A DNA stretch of 64,000 nt from Paramecium octaurelia (lineage: Eukaryota > Ciliophora > Oligohymenophorea > Peniculida > Parameciidae): NCBI GenBank assembly GCA_905182995.1, contig CAJJDP010000126.1, positions 249,762 through 313,761 on the forward strand. The letters are read 5' to 3'. This document shows, piece by piece, positions 48,968 to 63,075 of the stretch. The translations under genes and the position numbers were made by a program. Position 1 is the stretch's first letter; every line of letters starts with the position of its first letter. Below the pieces are notes generated by a model. That model saw only the letters and a program-made list of their open reading frames with translations. It was not told the DNA's origin and searched no databases.

Positions 48968-51900
48968 TCAAATCAGAAGATAGCCTAAAATGAATGTTAA
49001 TAATAACCCTTTAGCTGTATTAGTATTATTATTGTTTGTATCATTGATCGTGTTATTGATACTACTATTTGGCTAATCTTGCTTAGTACAAACTTAGCAT
49101 TTGTTTGTTTAACTATTCCATGTATATGTATATCCTGAAAGTTTAAAACAATCACTTTATTTTAATGTTTATGGGTCAGTGGCTGCACATATTCCATCAA
49201 CCATAGAACATATTTACTATGATTATTTATCCCAGTTGAAGAATCTTGAGCATGTTCCAATCAGAGCATTATATGTACCACAGGTATGACTTATACATTT
49301 ACTTGTAACAGTAGAAGTTGCAGGAGTCCATGAACATCTATCTTATGCAGCAACACAAGCAGTTTAATCGTTATTTGCAGATGAACATGAATTCATTAGA
49401 GTACAAGTTCCACTATCAACAATAGCTTATGCAGAAGTTGACTATGTAAATACACAAAGTCCATCTAATCCACCCGAATTGCATGCTGTTTTAGTTGTGT
49501 AAGTTGAACATTTACCCTTAGGAATACAAGCAGTTCCATTTGAAATACAAGAAGGTAAAGCGGCTTAACAAACACTAATGGATGTTCCATTTTGAATATC
49601 AGCACAAGTAAGTAATCTACATTTTGGTGTATTATTATTAGTAGCAGAACCAAGCTCCCAAAAGCAAAGTCCATCATTTCCAACAGCTGTCTAACAAATA
49701 ATTTAGGTAGAATAAGTAGAACAATTTGCTTTAAGCAAACATTTAATACTATCTGAAGTACAGGTTGATAATTAGGAATTACAAATTGCATGACTAATAC
49801 CATTCAAATCAGAACAAATTTAATCTCTACAAGTACTTGTTGTGGCATCCCAAGTACAAACACCTGTTGAAGTTATAACTCCAGATTAAACAACAGATCC
49901 TTTATCATTTATCTAACATCCTGGTTAAGATTTGTATGTTGAACATGCACCTAAATCAATGCAACCAGTTGATCCATCAGTTGTACATTTTTTATTAGCA
50001 ATTTAACAATCTTAATGAGTTGCATAAAAAGCATCTGCACATGATTTAAATGGTTTACATATTTTAGGATCAGCTGAATTCAAAGCTGGAACTGATTAAA
50101 TACAAGATCCATCATATCCTGTAACACATCCACCATCAATATTTGTCTCAGAACATAAAGTAATTCCAATACAATTAGTTCCATTAGTTGTACATTAATT
50201 GCTTATCAATTTACAAGATTCATCAGTATTCCAAGCTAAACTCTTGCATGATGTATATGTAAAACATGCTCCTTTTGATCCATCACTATTAACAAACTTC
50301 TCAATCCATAAACATGGTCCATTTGTCCCTTCAATACAAGCTTATCTAAGGGTAGTTAATTCACAACTTTAAACTCTAGCACATCTACCATTTGGTCCAG
50401 CAGTACATCCTTATCTTTAAGTTTAACAAATAGTGTGAGTAGTTCCTATCAAATCTTAACAATCTTTATCTCTACATTTATTTAATGTATTATCCCATGC
50501 ACATATTGTACCATTTAATGCACTTATACAAGCAGCATTTACAGAAGCAGCAGAACAAGTTGATTTAGTAACACATCCACCTCCACTCTTTGTAGTACAA
50601 TTTGTAAAATATTTTGCACAATCTACATCTGTTACTAAACTAATTGGAGCAGTATTACAAGTTTTAATTGTACAATATGCTGCAGTAGTTACAACATTTT
50701 GAGAATCTACAACATCTGGTATCCATTCACAAGATTATCCACTAGAAGATACAACACATCCTGCTTTATTTTATGATTAAACACAAGTTCCTCTAGTTAC
50801 ACAATTAGTACCATTTGTTGTACAAGTAGATAAGGCATAAGTACATTGTTCATCTGTTGTTAATAAATAATCTTCACAAATTTTAATTTTGCATTTGATA
50901 ACATCTATTGTACATCCATATAAATAGTTATTGCATTATTCAGCTGTAGCTGTTTCTTCAGGAGCATTTTCACAAGCTCTAGTAATACAATCTGTTCCAG
51001 TCCAATAACAGGGTTGTCCAGCCCTATTGTAATAACATTAATTCTAATTCATTAACTCACAAATCTCTGGTATATCTATACAACCTTATCCCTCTGATGA
51101 AACTGTACATTTATTGTTCAAATAGGCTTTGCATTTTGTATCATCATCATATTCTGATGTAGCAGGAGCAGTGGAACAAGATTTATCATTACATTCTTTT
51201 CCATTCCATCCACATGGCTCTCCTTTACTATTTATTTTGCATTATTCAATATCAATATATGTTGAACATTCTGCAGTTTATTAACATCCTCCTAAAATTG
51301 GTTATGCTCCATTATCACCTGCTTTAGCATACACTGTACATTTAATACTTGATGTAGTATAATAATTCAAACAATCATTATGAGTTAATGTTGAAGTAGG
51401 TGCAGTTGTACATGACTTATCTTAACAAGCAGGTTCAGGTAAATTACTATTTGTATTCCAAACACAATCTATTCCACTTGCATTAGTTCTGCATTAATCC
51501 TTAATGGTATATGAACTACATGGTCCTCTTGCCATGCAACCAGGAGTAGCTTCTTTATTAAGAGCTCTGACTGTACAACCTAAATTTGAATCAACTGCAT
51601 AGCATTTATCATGAGTGTTATATAAATTTGATATTTCTATATTGGCACAAGCTAAATCAACACATGTCTTAACAGATGGATTCCAGAAACATTTTTTATC
51701 ATTCATATCTAATTTACATTATAATGACGATTTATATAATGAACAAGCAGTTCTTACTTGACATCCCCCTGCTCTTGCAACTGTACAAACCTATGAATAA
51801 TTTGAGCATTCTGTATCATCATCATGTGAAGCATCTGATGGAGCTGTATCACATCCTTTTCTAATACAAATTGAATTAAACACTAGGCACACTCCCTCTA

Positions 51901-54900
51901 TAGCATTTAAACATGAAGTTGATTATTAATCTGAACATTTTGCAGCCATGATAGTGCAACCATTATTAGCCTAATTTACTGTACAAGTTTTCAACCAAGC
52001 AAAACAATTATCATGATTAAATGCAAATCCTGTAGCATTTGCACAAGTTCTAGCCATACATGCTGTACTTCCATTAACTGTGCATCCCGCTTTGATTGTA
52101 CTACAATTATTATGACTATAATTGCCTGTTCCTAAAAATACTGTTTCACAATTAGATGCACTTGAGGCAGGTACACATGCTGAATCACTACTAGTAGATG
52201 CAATACAGAATCCTTCTGCTGCTTGATAACAACTACTCATTGCAGTTGAATATCCTGAGCATTATGCTGCTTTTTAAACACAAGCAGTCTTGGCTCTATT
52301 TACACTACAACCCAAATTATATGATTAACAAATTTCATAAGTTAATGATACTCCAGTTATTTTAGCACAATCTGTAGATACATTTAAAATAGTAATACAA
52401 GTATTTGAATTATAAAGGTAACATTTTGCATTATAAGATTAAGTACAAGATTCAGTTGTTCCTGAATACTATTCACAAGTTGATTTATAATCTTAACATG
52501 AAGTGCCATCGCTTAATGAAGTGCAATTTTTGTTATAAGAGTAGCATATATCATGATTCAGATCAGTTCCAGTAATTGCACTACAAGTAGTACCTGTTAG
52601 TTCGTTGCAAGAATTATCATACCATAAACAAGAAGTACCCTTAGCCAAAGGAACACATTAATTCTAAGTTGTATAATTCTTACAATCTGCCTAAGCATGT
52701 TAACATCCAGTACCATCCTTTAGATTAATGCATTCACTATTATATAATTAACACATTTCAAGGTTGAGTCCTGTCTTTCCATTCACTAAGCTGCATTAAG
52801 CAGAAGGATCTGATATAAAAATACATTTTAAAGTGTCATCCCATACGCAATTCGCTGAACAATTTTCTTTCAAAGTATAATCTTAACAATTGAATTTCTT
52901 TTCTTAACAAGCAGTTCCTGAATAATTAGCAACGCAACCAGGATTATAAAATGAACATATATAGTCAGTCAAATTTGTACCAGTTACATAAGCACAATCA
53001 GTAGTAATATCGGAGACATATACGCATGTAGAATGCCAGACACAATTACTTTATGGTCCAGAATCTTAGGACATAGTACAATTCTCAAATTTTGTGTAAT
53101 CTGCACAAGTGTTTTTCATTTGTTAACAAGAGGTTCCTGCTTTATTTACTGTGCATCCTTCGTTATAAGAGACACAAATATTATGAGTTAAATTTGTACC
53201 TACTACATATACGCACTCAGTAGTTGCATCACTAACAGAAATACAACTAGTTCTCCAAATGCATTTAGAACTTGAGGAAACGGTGCATGAATCCTAATTT
53301 TGGTATTCCGAACATAAACCTTTTTTATCTTAGCAAGAAGTCCCAGCCTTATTTGTTGTGCAGGTAGAGTTATAACCTGTACAAGCTTAATCAGTCAAAC
53401 CTGAAGATGCAGTAATGGCTGTACAATCAGTTAACAAGTCTCTTGCAGCAACACAATTATTATTGATGAAAATACATATATTGTAAGGAGATGGAGCAGA
53501 TGAATAAAAGCAAGTTTCTTCTGTTGTATAATTCGCGCAAACTGCTTTTCTTTCTTGACAGGCAGACCCATCTCTTTTAATTGTGCAACCACTATGATAA
53601 GATGAGCAGCCAGCCTCGCTAAATGTTCCCTGAATTTTTTAACATTATGATGCAGGATCTGTTATTTAGATGCATTTTTAACCTAAGAAATAACATCTAA
53701 CTTTAGATTATAAAGTTCCAGCATAACTACATTTATAAAATTCTGTGTATGATGAACAACTTGTTAAAAGTTCTTAACAACCATTTTTACTGGCATCTGC
53801 AATACAGCCAGCGTTGTAAGTAGCACAAAAGGCATCTGTTATTCCAGATGATGAAAAACCAACATTTAAGGTATTGCATTAACTTGCAGTTATTACTTAA
53901 AAGCAGGCCTTACTATTCCAACCACAGAGCCCAGCACTTCCGCTGGTTAAAGTTCTGACACACTATGATGAATCGTTAGTGCTATATTCTTCGCAAGTGC
54001 TTTTCATCTAATAACAACTCTACTTGCCTGAAGTAACCCAGCATTCTTTGCGTAATCCATTGCAATAAGTACTAGTCAATGAATTACCAGAAACAGAAGC
54101 ACATTGATCAGGACTTGTTAAAAATATGCATTTTTTATCTATCCAAGCACAATAACCATCATTTAAAGATTTATAACAAGTTTTTGAATCTGTGTATGAA
54201 GCACAATTAGATTGAATTTATTAACATCCGGTTCCATCCATAGTAGGAATACAAGAGGCATGATAGCTAGCACAATATTCATCCGTAGTAAGAAAATAAG
54301 TTGTAACCTTAGCACAATGAATTGAAGGATCTGTTACATAAGTGCAAATAGAACCAGTCCATACACAAAATCCTGCTGTACCAGAAGCTAAAGATTATTA
54401 GCAATCATCTTCCACATCATAATCTGAACAATTAGCCTTCTTTCCATAACAACCATTTCTCATCATTTTTGTTGTACACAATGGATTAACTGAAGGGCAA
54501 TAACTCTCCTATACATAAGACGCTTGAACATATTTGCACAGAGAACCAGATGTAAATGCTTAACAATGTGACCCATCCCAAATACAATTTGCAGCTGCTC
54601 CTGATGCTGAGGATGTTGTACAATAATCTTCTTCTGTGTATAAAGTACATTAACCTTTTTTTATAAAGCATTTAGATCCATCCTTAATTGCTGCAAAAAC
54701 TGGATTAAACTATGCACATCTCGCACTTGACATTTAATAGTCAACAATGGCCCCCGCAATTGTATCAAGTGATGTCATGTAACGACAACCTCCGTTATTC
54801 CATATACATTTGCCAGCTGAATCAGCAGCTTGTGATAGAGTACATGAACTTTTGGTAGAATATAAACCACATTAGGCTTTCTTTTCCTAACAAGCAGTCT

Positions 54901-57900
54901 TTTCGTAATTTACAGTACAATTATTATTGTAAGAAGCACAAAATGAATTGGTCAGATCAGTTCCAGTTATGTAAGCACAATGAGTAGCAACTACTGTAAC
55001 TGCAAGACATGCTGTACCACTCCAAACACATTAACTTGCTTTTAAGTCAGCTGCAGATACTGTGCATTATTCTTGAGATGTGTATAAATCACATGTAGCT
55101 CTCCTATCTTAACATGCTGTTTTTTATTTATTTACAGTGCAATCAGTGTTGTAGCTATTACAGATTTGATGAGTAAGGTTTGTACCAGTAATTGAAAAGC
55201 AATTAGTAAAACGAACACAATCAGACCCATTCAAATAACATTTACCTTATTATGAATCTGTGCAATTATCAGTATTACCAGTATAAGCAGTACAAATTGC
55301 TTTAAATTCTTAGCACCCACTTCCATTACCTAAAGATGTACATGCAATATTATATGCTTAGCATTTAGCATGATCAAGTCCTGATCCGCTTAAAAGTGCG
55401 CAATCAGATGCTGAACTCACTGCTTAACAACTTGGTGGGGTGGCTTTATTCATCAGACAATTCGATTGGGTTCCAGTTGCACCTGATTTATAACAATTTA
55501 TATCTGTTGTTCCATATCCTGTACATGTAGATTAAATTACAATACAACCACTACCATCCTTTTTAACCGAACATGTAGGATCCACATTTTAGCAATCTTA
55601 GAATGTCAATCCACTTCCAATTCTTAAAGTACAATCTAATGTACATGCAGTTGAAGTACTGGCATTAGCTACATTTGTGCATCCCTATCTATAAGCTTTG
55701 CACATTTCTTATGTTCCTTTAAATGTTGAACAAGCTCCAGTTGCAAAAGTTGATAATGAATAACATATTCCATTAATCCATTTACAATCATCTTAAGCAT
55801 TTACATTTGATAAAGTCTTATGACATTAACTAGAAGTCTTATAATTGGAACAAACTGGTTATTTTTGAACACACCCTTATCCTCCAACTTTTGCAATTAT
55901 TGTACAAGTTCCATTCTGAGTTTGATATTTAAGACATTCTTCATCAGAATCAAAAAGATCAGAATCTGGAGTGTCATCACAAATTGCATTTCTACAAACA
56001 GTTCCAGTCCAATAACAATTTTTTTATGTAGATGTAATTTTACAATTCTCTTAAATTTTATATGAAGTGCAAGCAGAGGCTAACTATAAACATGCCGTGC
56101 CATTATCATTGACTGTACATTGATTGAATATGTTATAGCAATCATTATGTGTTGTTGATATTATATTTGTGCATGTCTTTTCTACACAGTTAGATCCATT
56201 CCAATAACAATCACCATTAGATTTAGATCCATCTTTACAATTTTATTGAACTAACTATGAACAACTTGTTGGCTTAACCATACATCCATCTTTAGTATTA
56301 TTTGAAATGCAAGGATATGATGTTTAAGTACAGGTACCTTGAGCATTGGTAGTAATGCATGTGCTCAAGTAGCTTTAACAATTATCAAAAGTGAATTACC
56401 CAGCTGAAAGTGCTCCTGGTGTTCCTGATAAATTAGCAGTTGTGCAAGATTTTTCAACACATTTGATAGATGAAGAATCCCAAAAACAAGTTGGAAATGC
56501 TGTTTTTGTGATATTACAATTTTCAGATGATTTTCTAGCATCACAAGTTTTAGGTAAATCTTAACATCCTTGAATTGTTGAGGTTCCATTTACTGTAATT
56601 GGATTATTAGCCACACAAGACGATAAGTAAGTTTGACAGTCTAAAGTTGTTTGAATGGTTTTTGGAGCAGTATTGCAAGCTTTATCAATACATTAAGATC
56701 CTGTCCAACCACAGGATTATTTATTAGCTTTGATTTTACAAGCAGCTTCTATTGTAATTGCTTCACATTTGATAGGTAATGTAACACATCCTTTTCCAGT
56801 GTTGCTTAACGTACAACTTGAATAATAAGTTTAACATTCAGAATGAGAAGCTATTGAACTTGAAGCCATAGCACATTATCTTTTATAACACCTTGCTTTC
56901 CAAATACATATGTTGCTGTTTAAATCTTTATCACAAATTGATAAAGTTAATGAATTCTCACATGTTTTTTCTACACATCCTGTATTTGTAGAATTGACAG
57001 TACAAGTATTCAAAAATTATTAACAGAGTTCGTGACTATTATTACTAGATGGAGCATTAACACAAATTTTGTCTTTACAACTTCCACTTGCAGCATGCCA
57101 AAAACATGGTTAGCCTAATGAATTTTTGATACAAGCAACTTCTATTGATATGAGTGAACAAGTAGTGTTAATTGTGCATCCACCTCCATTTTTAGTAATG
57201 CATTTATTAGCAGGTAAATAAGTTTCACATGCATCATTTGTATTCAATGTTGTAGGAGCATTGTCACACTTTCTCGTTTAACACCCTCCTCCTGATTATA
57301 CCGTACATGTTGATAAATAAGAAGTGCATTAATCATGAGTAGTATTAGATTTTGGAGCATTTACACATGTTTTTTCCTTGCAAGTTGAATCCCATATACA
57401 ATCAAAATTATTCATGTTTTTAACACATGCAGTTGAAATATTAGCGGCTGAACAATCTCCATTTTGAACACAGCCTCCCCCTTATTTAGTTATGCAACCT
57501 TTTGAGAATGCTGCACAAGCTGAATTAGTTGTTAATGTAGTAGGTGCATTTGAACATATTTTATCTACACAGGCTGTTCCACTCCAATAACAATCTTCAT
57601 TTGTATTATTTTTAATACATGCAGCTTATATTGTAGCAGCTGAACAAGTAGTTCTAGTAATACATCCACCATTTAGTTTTGTTGTACATGATCCATCAGT
57701 TTTGAATAATTTGCATGTATCATCAGTATTTAAAGTACTAGGTGCATTATCACATATTCTATCTTTACATTATGTTCCATTCCAATAACATTCGATTTTC
57801 ATTGATTTATCCCAAACACATTAAATTTCTAAATTTTAATCACTACAATTATTTCCACTATCAATACATCCACCTCCTGATTTTGCAGTACAACTTTAAA

Positions 57901-58459
57901 TTTGATCTCTACACTCTTTATCTGTTTAAAATTTGATTGGTAATTTATCACAAGTATCGGCATCAACACAACTGTTATTTTTTGTATCCCAATAACATAA
58001 ACTACCAAATACGTTTTTTACACAAGATTATTATTTTTTATATTTATCACAAGTATCAATTTCAACACAATGAGTTCCATCAGTAATACATTTATTACTA
58101 ATAGCCTAACAATCTGAATCTGTTGTTTTGTTAAATGCTGTGCAATCAGTGAAAAATGTACACTATCCTTCTACCCAAGCACATGCAGAATAAGATCCAC
58201 AGTTGCTGCATGGTTTTTATTTTGGACATTCAATTTCTTTAAAGTTATCACAATATTTTGCATAGTCTATAACTGGATTAGTTGTTGTATCCTAATTTTT
58301 ACATGTCTTCTTGGTACTATCCCATTAACATTTGTTAATATCATTTTTTGAGCAATCATCTTCTGATAGCAATTAAGAACAATCACATTAAGAAATACTA
58401 TACTGTTGGCTTGCTACAATAACAACCAATAAGGTCAGGACCAATACTTTAATATTCAT
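48968..58459 (-). CDS. Surface (immobilization) antigen gene, intact copy
   Basis: A single intronless frame of 9492 bp (3164 codons, 3163 residues) from the ATG at 58459 to TGA at 48968. Signal peptide MNIKVLVLTLLVVIVAS, then thousands of residues of Cys-periodic Paramecium surface antigen repeats, and a GPI-type hydrophobic end (LLLTFILGYLLI). The product is expected to be secreted, GPI-anchored and to cover cell and cilia; only one such gene is normally expressed per cell. It is larger than the well-known 51A-type antigens (about 2700 residues). Unlike the plus-strand twin, it has no N, no duplication and an intact TA (within ctgTTAgtg, near 53235) where the twin carries the IES. Near identity with the twin at both ends and divergence in the centre are seen directly. 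Confidence 0.93.
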
Positions 58460-58990
58460 AAAAAGTAATTCATTATAGTTTTATTATTTATTTTTGAATA
58501 TTCAACAATGTTATAATTTTGGCTTCTTTTCAATACATATTTATTTTTCCAAACGCTTTTTAGCATAATTAAATATCCAAATCAACCCTCATCATTAATT
58601 AAATTAATGAAAATTCTTGTTGTCAAGGCAATATCATGAGAAGGGTCTTAACTCTTAGCAAGGCAACTCTTTAATTGTAATTTTGTAATCAAAACTCCCA
58701 TTCTCTAATTTTCATCATTAATCATAGCTTTGTGAAACGAAAAACTAGACGAGAGTGAATTGTGAAATACTTGTGTAACTATTCACTTATTGCATATGAA
58801 ATCTACATAGTTATTCAGACATTCTCTCATGTTTTAAGGTTCAAATTATCAAAATTTTCGATATTTTCACTCTTCCTCTATCATCTTTTGCTCTATTCTT
58901 GATAATAATGTCCCCAAACACTTGGATCAATTATATTCTTCAAGTTTTTATTAAAAGAATAGGACTCCTCTTCATATAGGTGGAAAATTT
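58460..58990 (-). promoter_or_regulatory. Upstream region of the intact antigen gene
   Basis: Collinear with 17760-18295 with many substitutions. The last 20 bases before the ATG are almost unchanged. Conservation of short islands in otherwise diverged sequence suggests functional elements. Confidence 0.45.
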
Positions 58991-61014
58991 TTTTCAATTC
59001 CTAATTGCACTAACACTTATGTTTTCATTTTAAATAAATGCAATATTGTAGCTAATCAAGTATGAACGAATTGGTTAAGTGTATGAGTTATGAGATAGGA
59101 GAGAAACTCTAGAAGTAAGACAAAAGTGCTTAATCTCCATTATTTTATTATAATTTAAAATTGAAGAATGTTTTGTTAAAAAAAAAATACACTTAACTAT
59201 GTTAGAGAATTTCATCAGATGTGCCTTCTCAAGCAATCGGTTAAGGTATTTTAGTTTTTACTCTAAAGAAATATTTTTGCCACTTTTGTGGAAACATTTT
59301 TTCAATTTAAATAAATTTGCCAAGTCATCCTAAAAAAAACTTAAAATAATAATAAACTATGCTCATTTAGATGAATTTTATTTAATCGAAAGGTTAATAG
59401 AAATAATATTAATACTTGATGCGACTACATTGTGGGAATTAATTTTCAAATAATTTGTTGAAAAAGGAGTTAAGAAATTATCATCAATCTAGAAACAACC
59501 AAATGAGAGACAACATAGCATGATTAATATATTTATAGTAATGGGTATTGATAATCAATTTAATAAAGAGCAATCATCAAAAAATTAATATATTAAATAT
59601 AATTCACTGCTTTAAATCTCTTAAATTAATACAATAACTATAAATAGTTCTTGAAATATTGTGATTCAAGCATAATTGGTCCATAACATCACAATTCGTA
59701 TTAACAATAGAAGATTGCGGTTAATTTATTTTTTAATTGATCCATTTTATATTCTTAATTATTCAGATTTCTTTAAATAAATAAAAATTAAAATAACTTT
59801 CTGAATCTCCTTGATAATCAAACGAGAATGATTCAAATAATTTCAATTTAGAGTAAGATTAATTCTTAAATTATACTTCGACTTAATAAATTCCATTTTA
59901 GTTTTGATCTAATATTAATTTATTAAATATTAATATAATTCAAATGTACTATTTTTAGTACCTGATAATTTTTATTTTAATTAAATATTGTAATAATTAA
60001 AACTCTGTAAAGATGATGTGATTAGTGTAAATCTCTATATATATTTACTATATTGTTATACTTCTTGATAAAATGTTAAGAGTCCTGATAAATACTCAAA
60101 CATATTTTACATATAAATTAATATAAAATTTTTCTTTTTATTTTGAGAATTTTAAGAATTCTATATTGGTTTAATAAGTTTCTTAATTTTTGGAGTGCAA
60201 GAGAGTAAGATTTTAGAAGATCATATTGTTTAATACTATGTATTTACTAATACGCTCTTTTTTCTGGTTTTCATTTTAATAAATTAAATATATTTTGTTT
60301 CTACAATTCTTTGTTATTTGCCATTGTTACTATTATTAAAACCTCTGTATTTTAATGGTGAAAAAATTGTGGGTTCAATCTATATTCTTTTTAATAAATT
60401 ATTTTAAACAAATTTAATTAAGTTAACTCTTTCCTGATTTAATTTAGAGTAGATTGTATCTAATAATTTTATTACAGGTGAAAGAAATTACTAAACAATA
60501 GATTAAATAAACTGCGATTAAAGATATCAGACGATGAAATTAATGTTTTGGATAATGATATTATTATATATGTCTAACATGCTTTCCTATCCTTTCTATT
60601 TCTAGTTAGAATAAAAAAAAATGCCAAGGCTGTTATTAGTGCAATTTAATTTTATTTTTAAATGCATTCAAATCAAGGCAACTCCTCTATTCTTTTCAAT
60701 TCTTACAAAACATAAGAGTATTGATAATCCTGACTATTAATCTTTGATACTATAAAGTTGAGAGGAAATTATCAAAATAGGTTTGGAATTATATATAAAT
60801 TTTGTTGTATAGAATTGTTTTTTAAAGAAGAATTCAAATTGTTTATAAGATTTTGTATAAACTTATATAATTGAGATATTGAAGAAGCCATTGCAAGATA
60901 AGTTTGTTTTCACAACGTTTTATGCAAATTGAAAAAAAATATTGTACTTAAATCTTATGTTGATTTTTTTATAATAACAATATTATACGTTATTTAAAGT
61001 ATAAAAAATATAAC
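58991..61014. other. Gene-poor AT-rich region
   Basis: About 2 kb with no convincing coding frame on either strand, no RNA gene and no tandem repeat. It mirrors the gene-poor region beyond the other antigen copy, although I see no sequence match between the two beyond about 58990. Confidence 0.5.
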
Positions 61015-61915
61015 ATGATTTAAATTGAATAATAAGAAAATGTAGGATAAAAAGAAAAGGTTCGTAACTTAATTGAAAAGTTAGAGAATCATTTGAGATT
61101 AGATGAAAAAATTAATAATTTAAAAATATAGCTAGAAAAGATGAGATTGCAGATTACAACTTCAACTGATAAGAATAGTATTAGAGAAAAGATATCTCAA
61201 TTAGAAGTAGCAATGTTTAATTACGAAGAAGAAAAGAAGATTTCAAATTATACTGAAGAAGAAAAAAACAAATTACTAGATAACATTAGAAATATAATTC
61301 AATAAATTAGAGTATCGATTATTGTATTTATTATAGCCATTACCATTCTCTTGTGAAAATAAAAAGTAGATACATAAAAACCTTAAAAACTTAAATAGAT
61401 TTGAAGAACATTTTCTTATTTTAAGAGTGAAGTCAAGCGATGAAGAATTTGTAATTTAGGCTTCTAAAATCCTAAGTTTAGTTTGCGATAAAAAAAACGA
61501 AATAAAAAGTGTGATAAATCAATCCAAAGATAATATTAATAATGGTGAATCTCAGCAAGGAAATCTCTTAGAAAATTGGGCTGAAATTAAAATAGTAGAA
61601 GAAAATCAAAAAGTCCACTAGCAAGAAACTCCAACTTAAGGAGGAAATGTGATAGAACAAATAGATTTAGATGGCTAGAACAAATTATCAAATGAGAATA
61701 TGATTAAATAAGAACTTATTGAAAAAGGTTAAGAGAGTGAGTAAATTTGTGAATCAGAAAAATGTTTGATTTGTTTTGCAAAAAAAAGAAAATTTGTTGC
61801 AATTCCTTGTGGACATTTCATATATTGCTAAGTTTGTAAGGAATTAGTTATGCAAAAACTAAAATGTTTACTATGCAGATAAAATGTGCTCTAAATGTTT
61901 GAGATATTTGCATGA
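61015..61915 (+). CDS. RING-finger protein, probable E3 ubiquitin ligase
   Basis: One 25-nt intron (61312-61336) and 291 residues. The N-terminal ~100 residues are coiled coil (VRNLIEKLENHLRLDEKI, EKISQLEVAMFNYEEEKK). The C-terminus is a C3HC4-type RING: CLICFAKKRKF, then IPCGHFIYCQVCKELV, then CLLCRQNV, starting near residue 242. RING domains bind E2 enzymes and pass ubiquitin to substrates, often as coiled-coil dimers; a position at the very C-terminus is like that of IAP- or MULAN-type RINGs. Substrate unknown. Its stop is 53 bp from the convergent stop of UFD1, another ubiquitin-pathway gene, though adjacency in Paramecium need not mean shared function. Confidence 0.88.
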
Positions 61916-61968
61916 TTAATATAACAGGAAATTGATTATTTATACTTATCAAATTAATAATTAAGAAC

Positions 61969-62872
61969 TCAGAGTTATTTCTTTTGAGCTCCGACCTTAG
62001 TGCAAGTGCCTGTAAAAAGTTAAACATCTTCGGTTTATCGAATACCATTTATTAGTTTATTTTTCCTAGGGTTATAAGGTTCAGCAACAATTTTAACATC
62101 TTCTGATTGTTTTCTTGGTTAAGCCACACCTGTTTTGCCATCTAATCTAACTCCTTTTCCAGTAAACACAGCCGATTATTATTGTTATTAATCCTATTCC
62201 ATTCCTAGAGTAGAATTGTTTTTAACTAATTTTTATGGAGGTGCTTCAGTATAATCCTATTTTTAGAAATTTAAAATACTAATGGTTATAAAAAATCGAT
62301 TTCTACATCTGCTTCATTTATACAAACAGCAAGTTTATCAGTTTTTGGAGTAACTGAAACTATATCAATCATGTATTTGATCTTATTAAATGTGATGGTG
62401 ATAGTTTCACCTTAAGTTAAGCAGATGTAATTTCTTAATTAATTCTCTAGAATGGCTCTGGGATCTGGGAGATCAATAAATGCAGTCTCATGAGGTTAAA
62501 TCTTAATTAATTTTCCCTATAGTATGATAATATGAATAAACTTACAAGTGGCAAACTTTATTCAAGACTAACAATCACCCAACATCGATCAAAAAAGTTC
62601 ATATTTTCAAATAACCAATCTGGTATAATGCAAGAGCCTTCTTCTGCCACAAACTCAAGGACTCCAACATAGGTAAATTTTTGTGATTATGTTGATTGTA
62701 TTTTAAATATCATTGGTCCATTTTGTTTAATAAAGATTAATTATTGAAGTGCTGATGCAGGTAACAATATCTTATTTCCATTATTGACTTGTGGTCTGCC
62801 GTAACTGGATGCAGAATGAACGGTTAGATGCTCCACATATGTATGTCTCTGTGTTGATTTCTAATAAAACAT
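61969..62872 (-). CDS. UFD1: UFD1, ubiquitin-recognition cofactor of Cdc48/p97
   Basis: Introns 62517-62545 (29 nt) and 62257-62279 (23) give 283 residues, an exact codon multiple. The UT3 fold of UFD1 is recognisable: NNGNKILLPASALQQL near 35, NGPMIFKI, YVGVLEFVAEEGSCIIPDW near 72-90, IQPHETAFIDLPDPRAILE near 130 and TQGETITITFNKIKYMIDIV. Near the C-terminus FTGKGVRLDGKTG matches the conserved region past the folded domain. UFD1 works with NPL4 and Cdc48/p97 to extract ubiquitinated proteins, for example in ER-associated degradation. Start is the first ATG, giving a somewhat longer N-terminus than the core fold. Confidence 0.93.
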
Positions 62873-63075
62873 TTTTTGACTAAGAATAATTGTAATTAAT
62901 ATGAACTGATAATCCCAATGTGAATTAAATTATTTTTGATAAATTAGTTGTTATAATATTCTTATGGTTTCTGATAAAGAAAAAATAATGGAATGTTAAG
63001 AAGAAATACAGTGAATGTTTATTTACAAAGGGTAGCTGAGAGTTTATAATTAATTTATATTGTTAAATTCAAAAT

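Larger units (their letters stand above)
48500..58990 (-). repeat. Right arm of the inverted repeat
   Basis: Mirror of 17760-31400. The inner breakpoint lies near 48500, inside a copy of the protease C-terminus. The unique spacer between the arms is about 17.1 kb. Confidence 0.85.
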
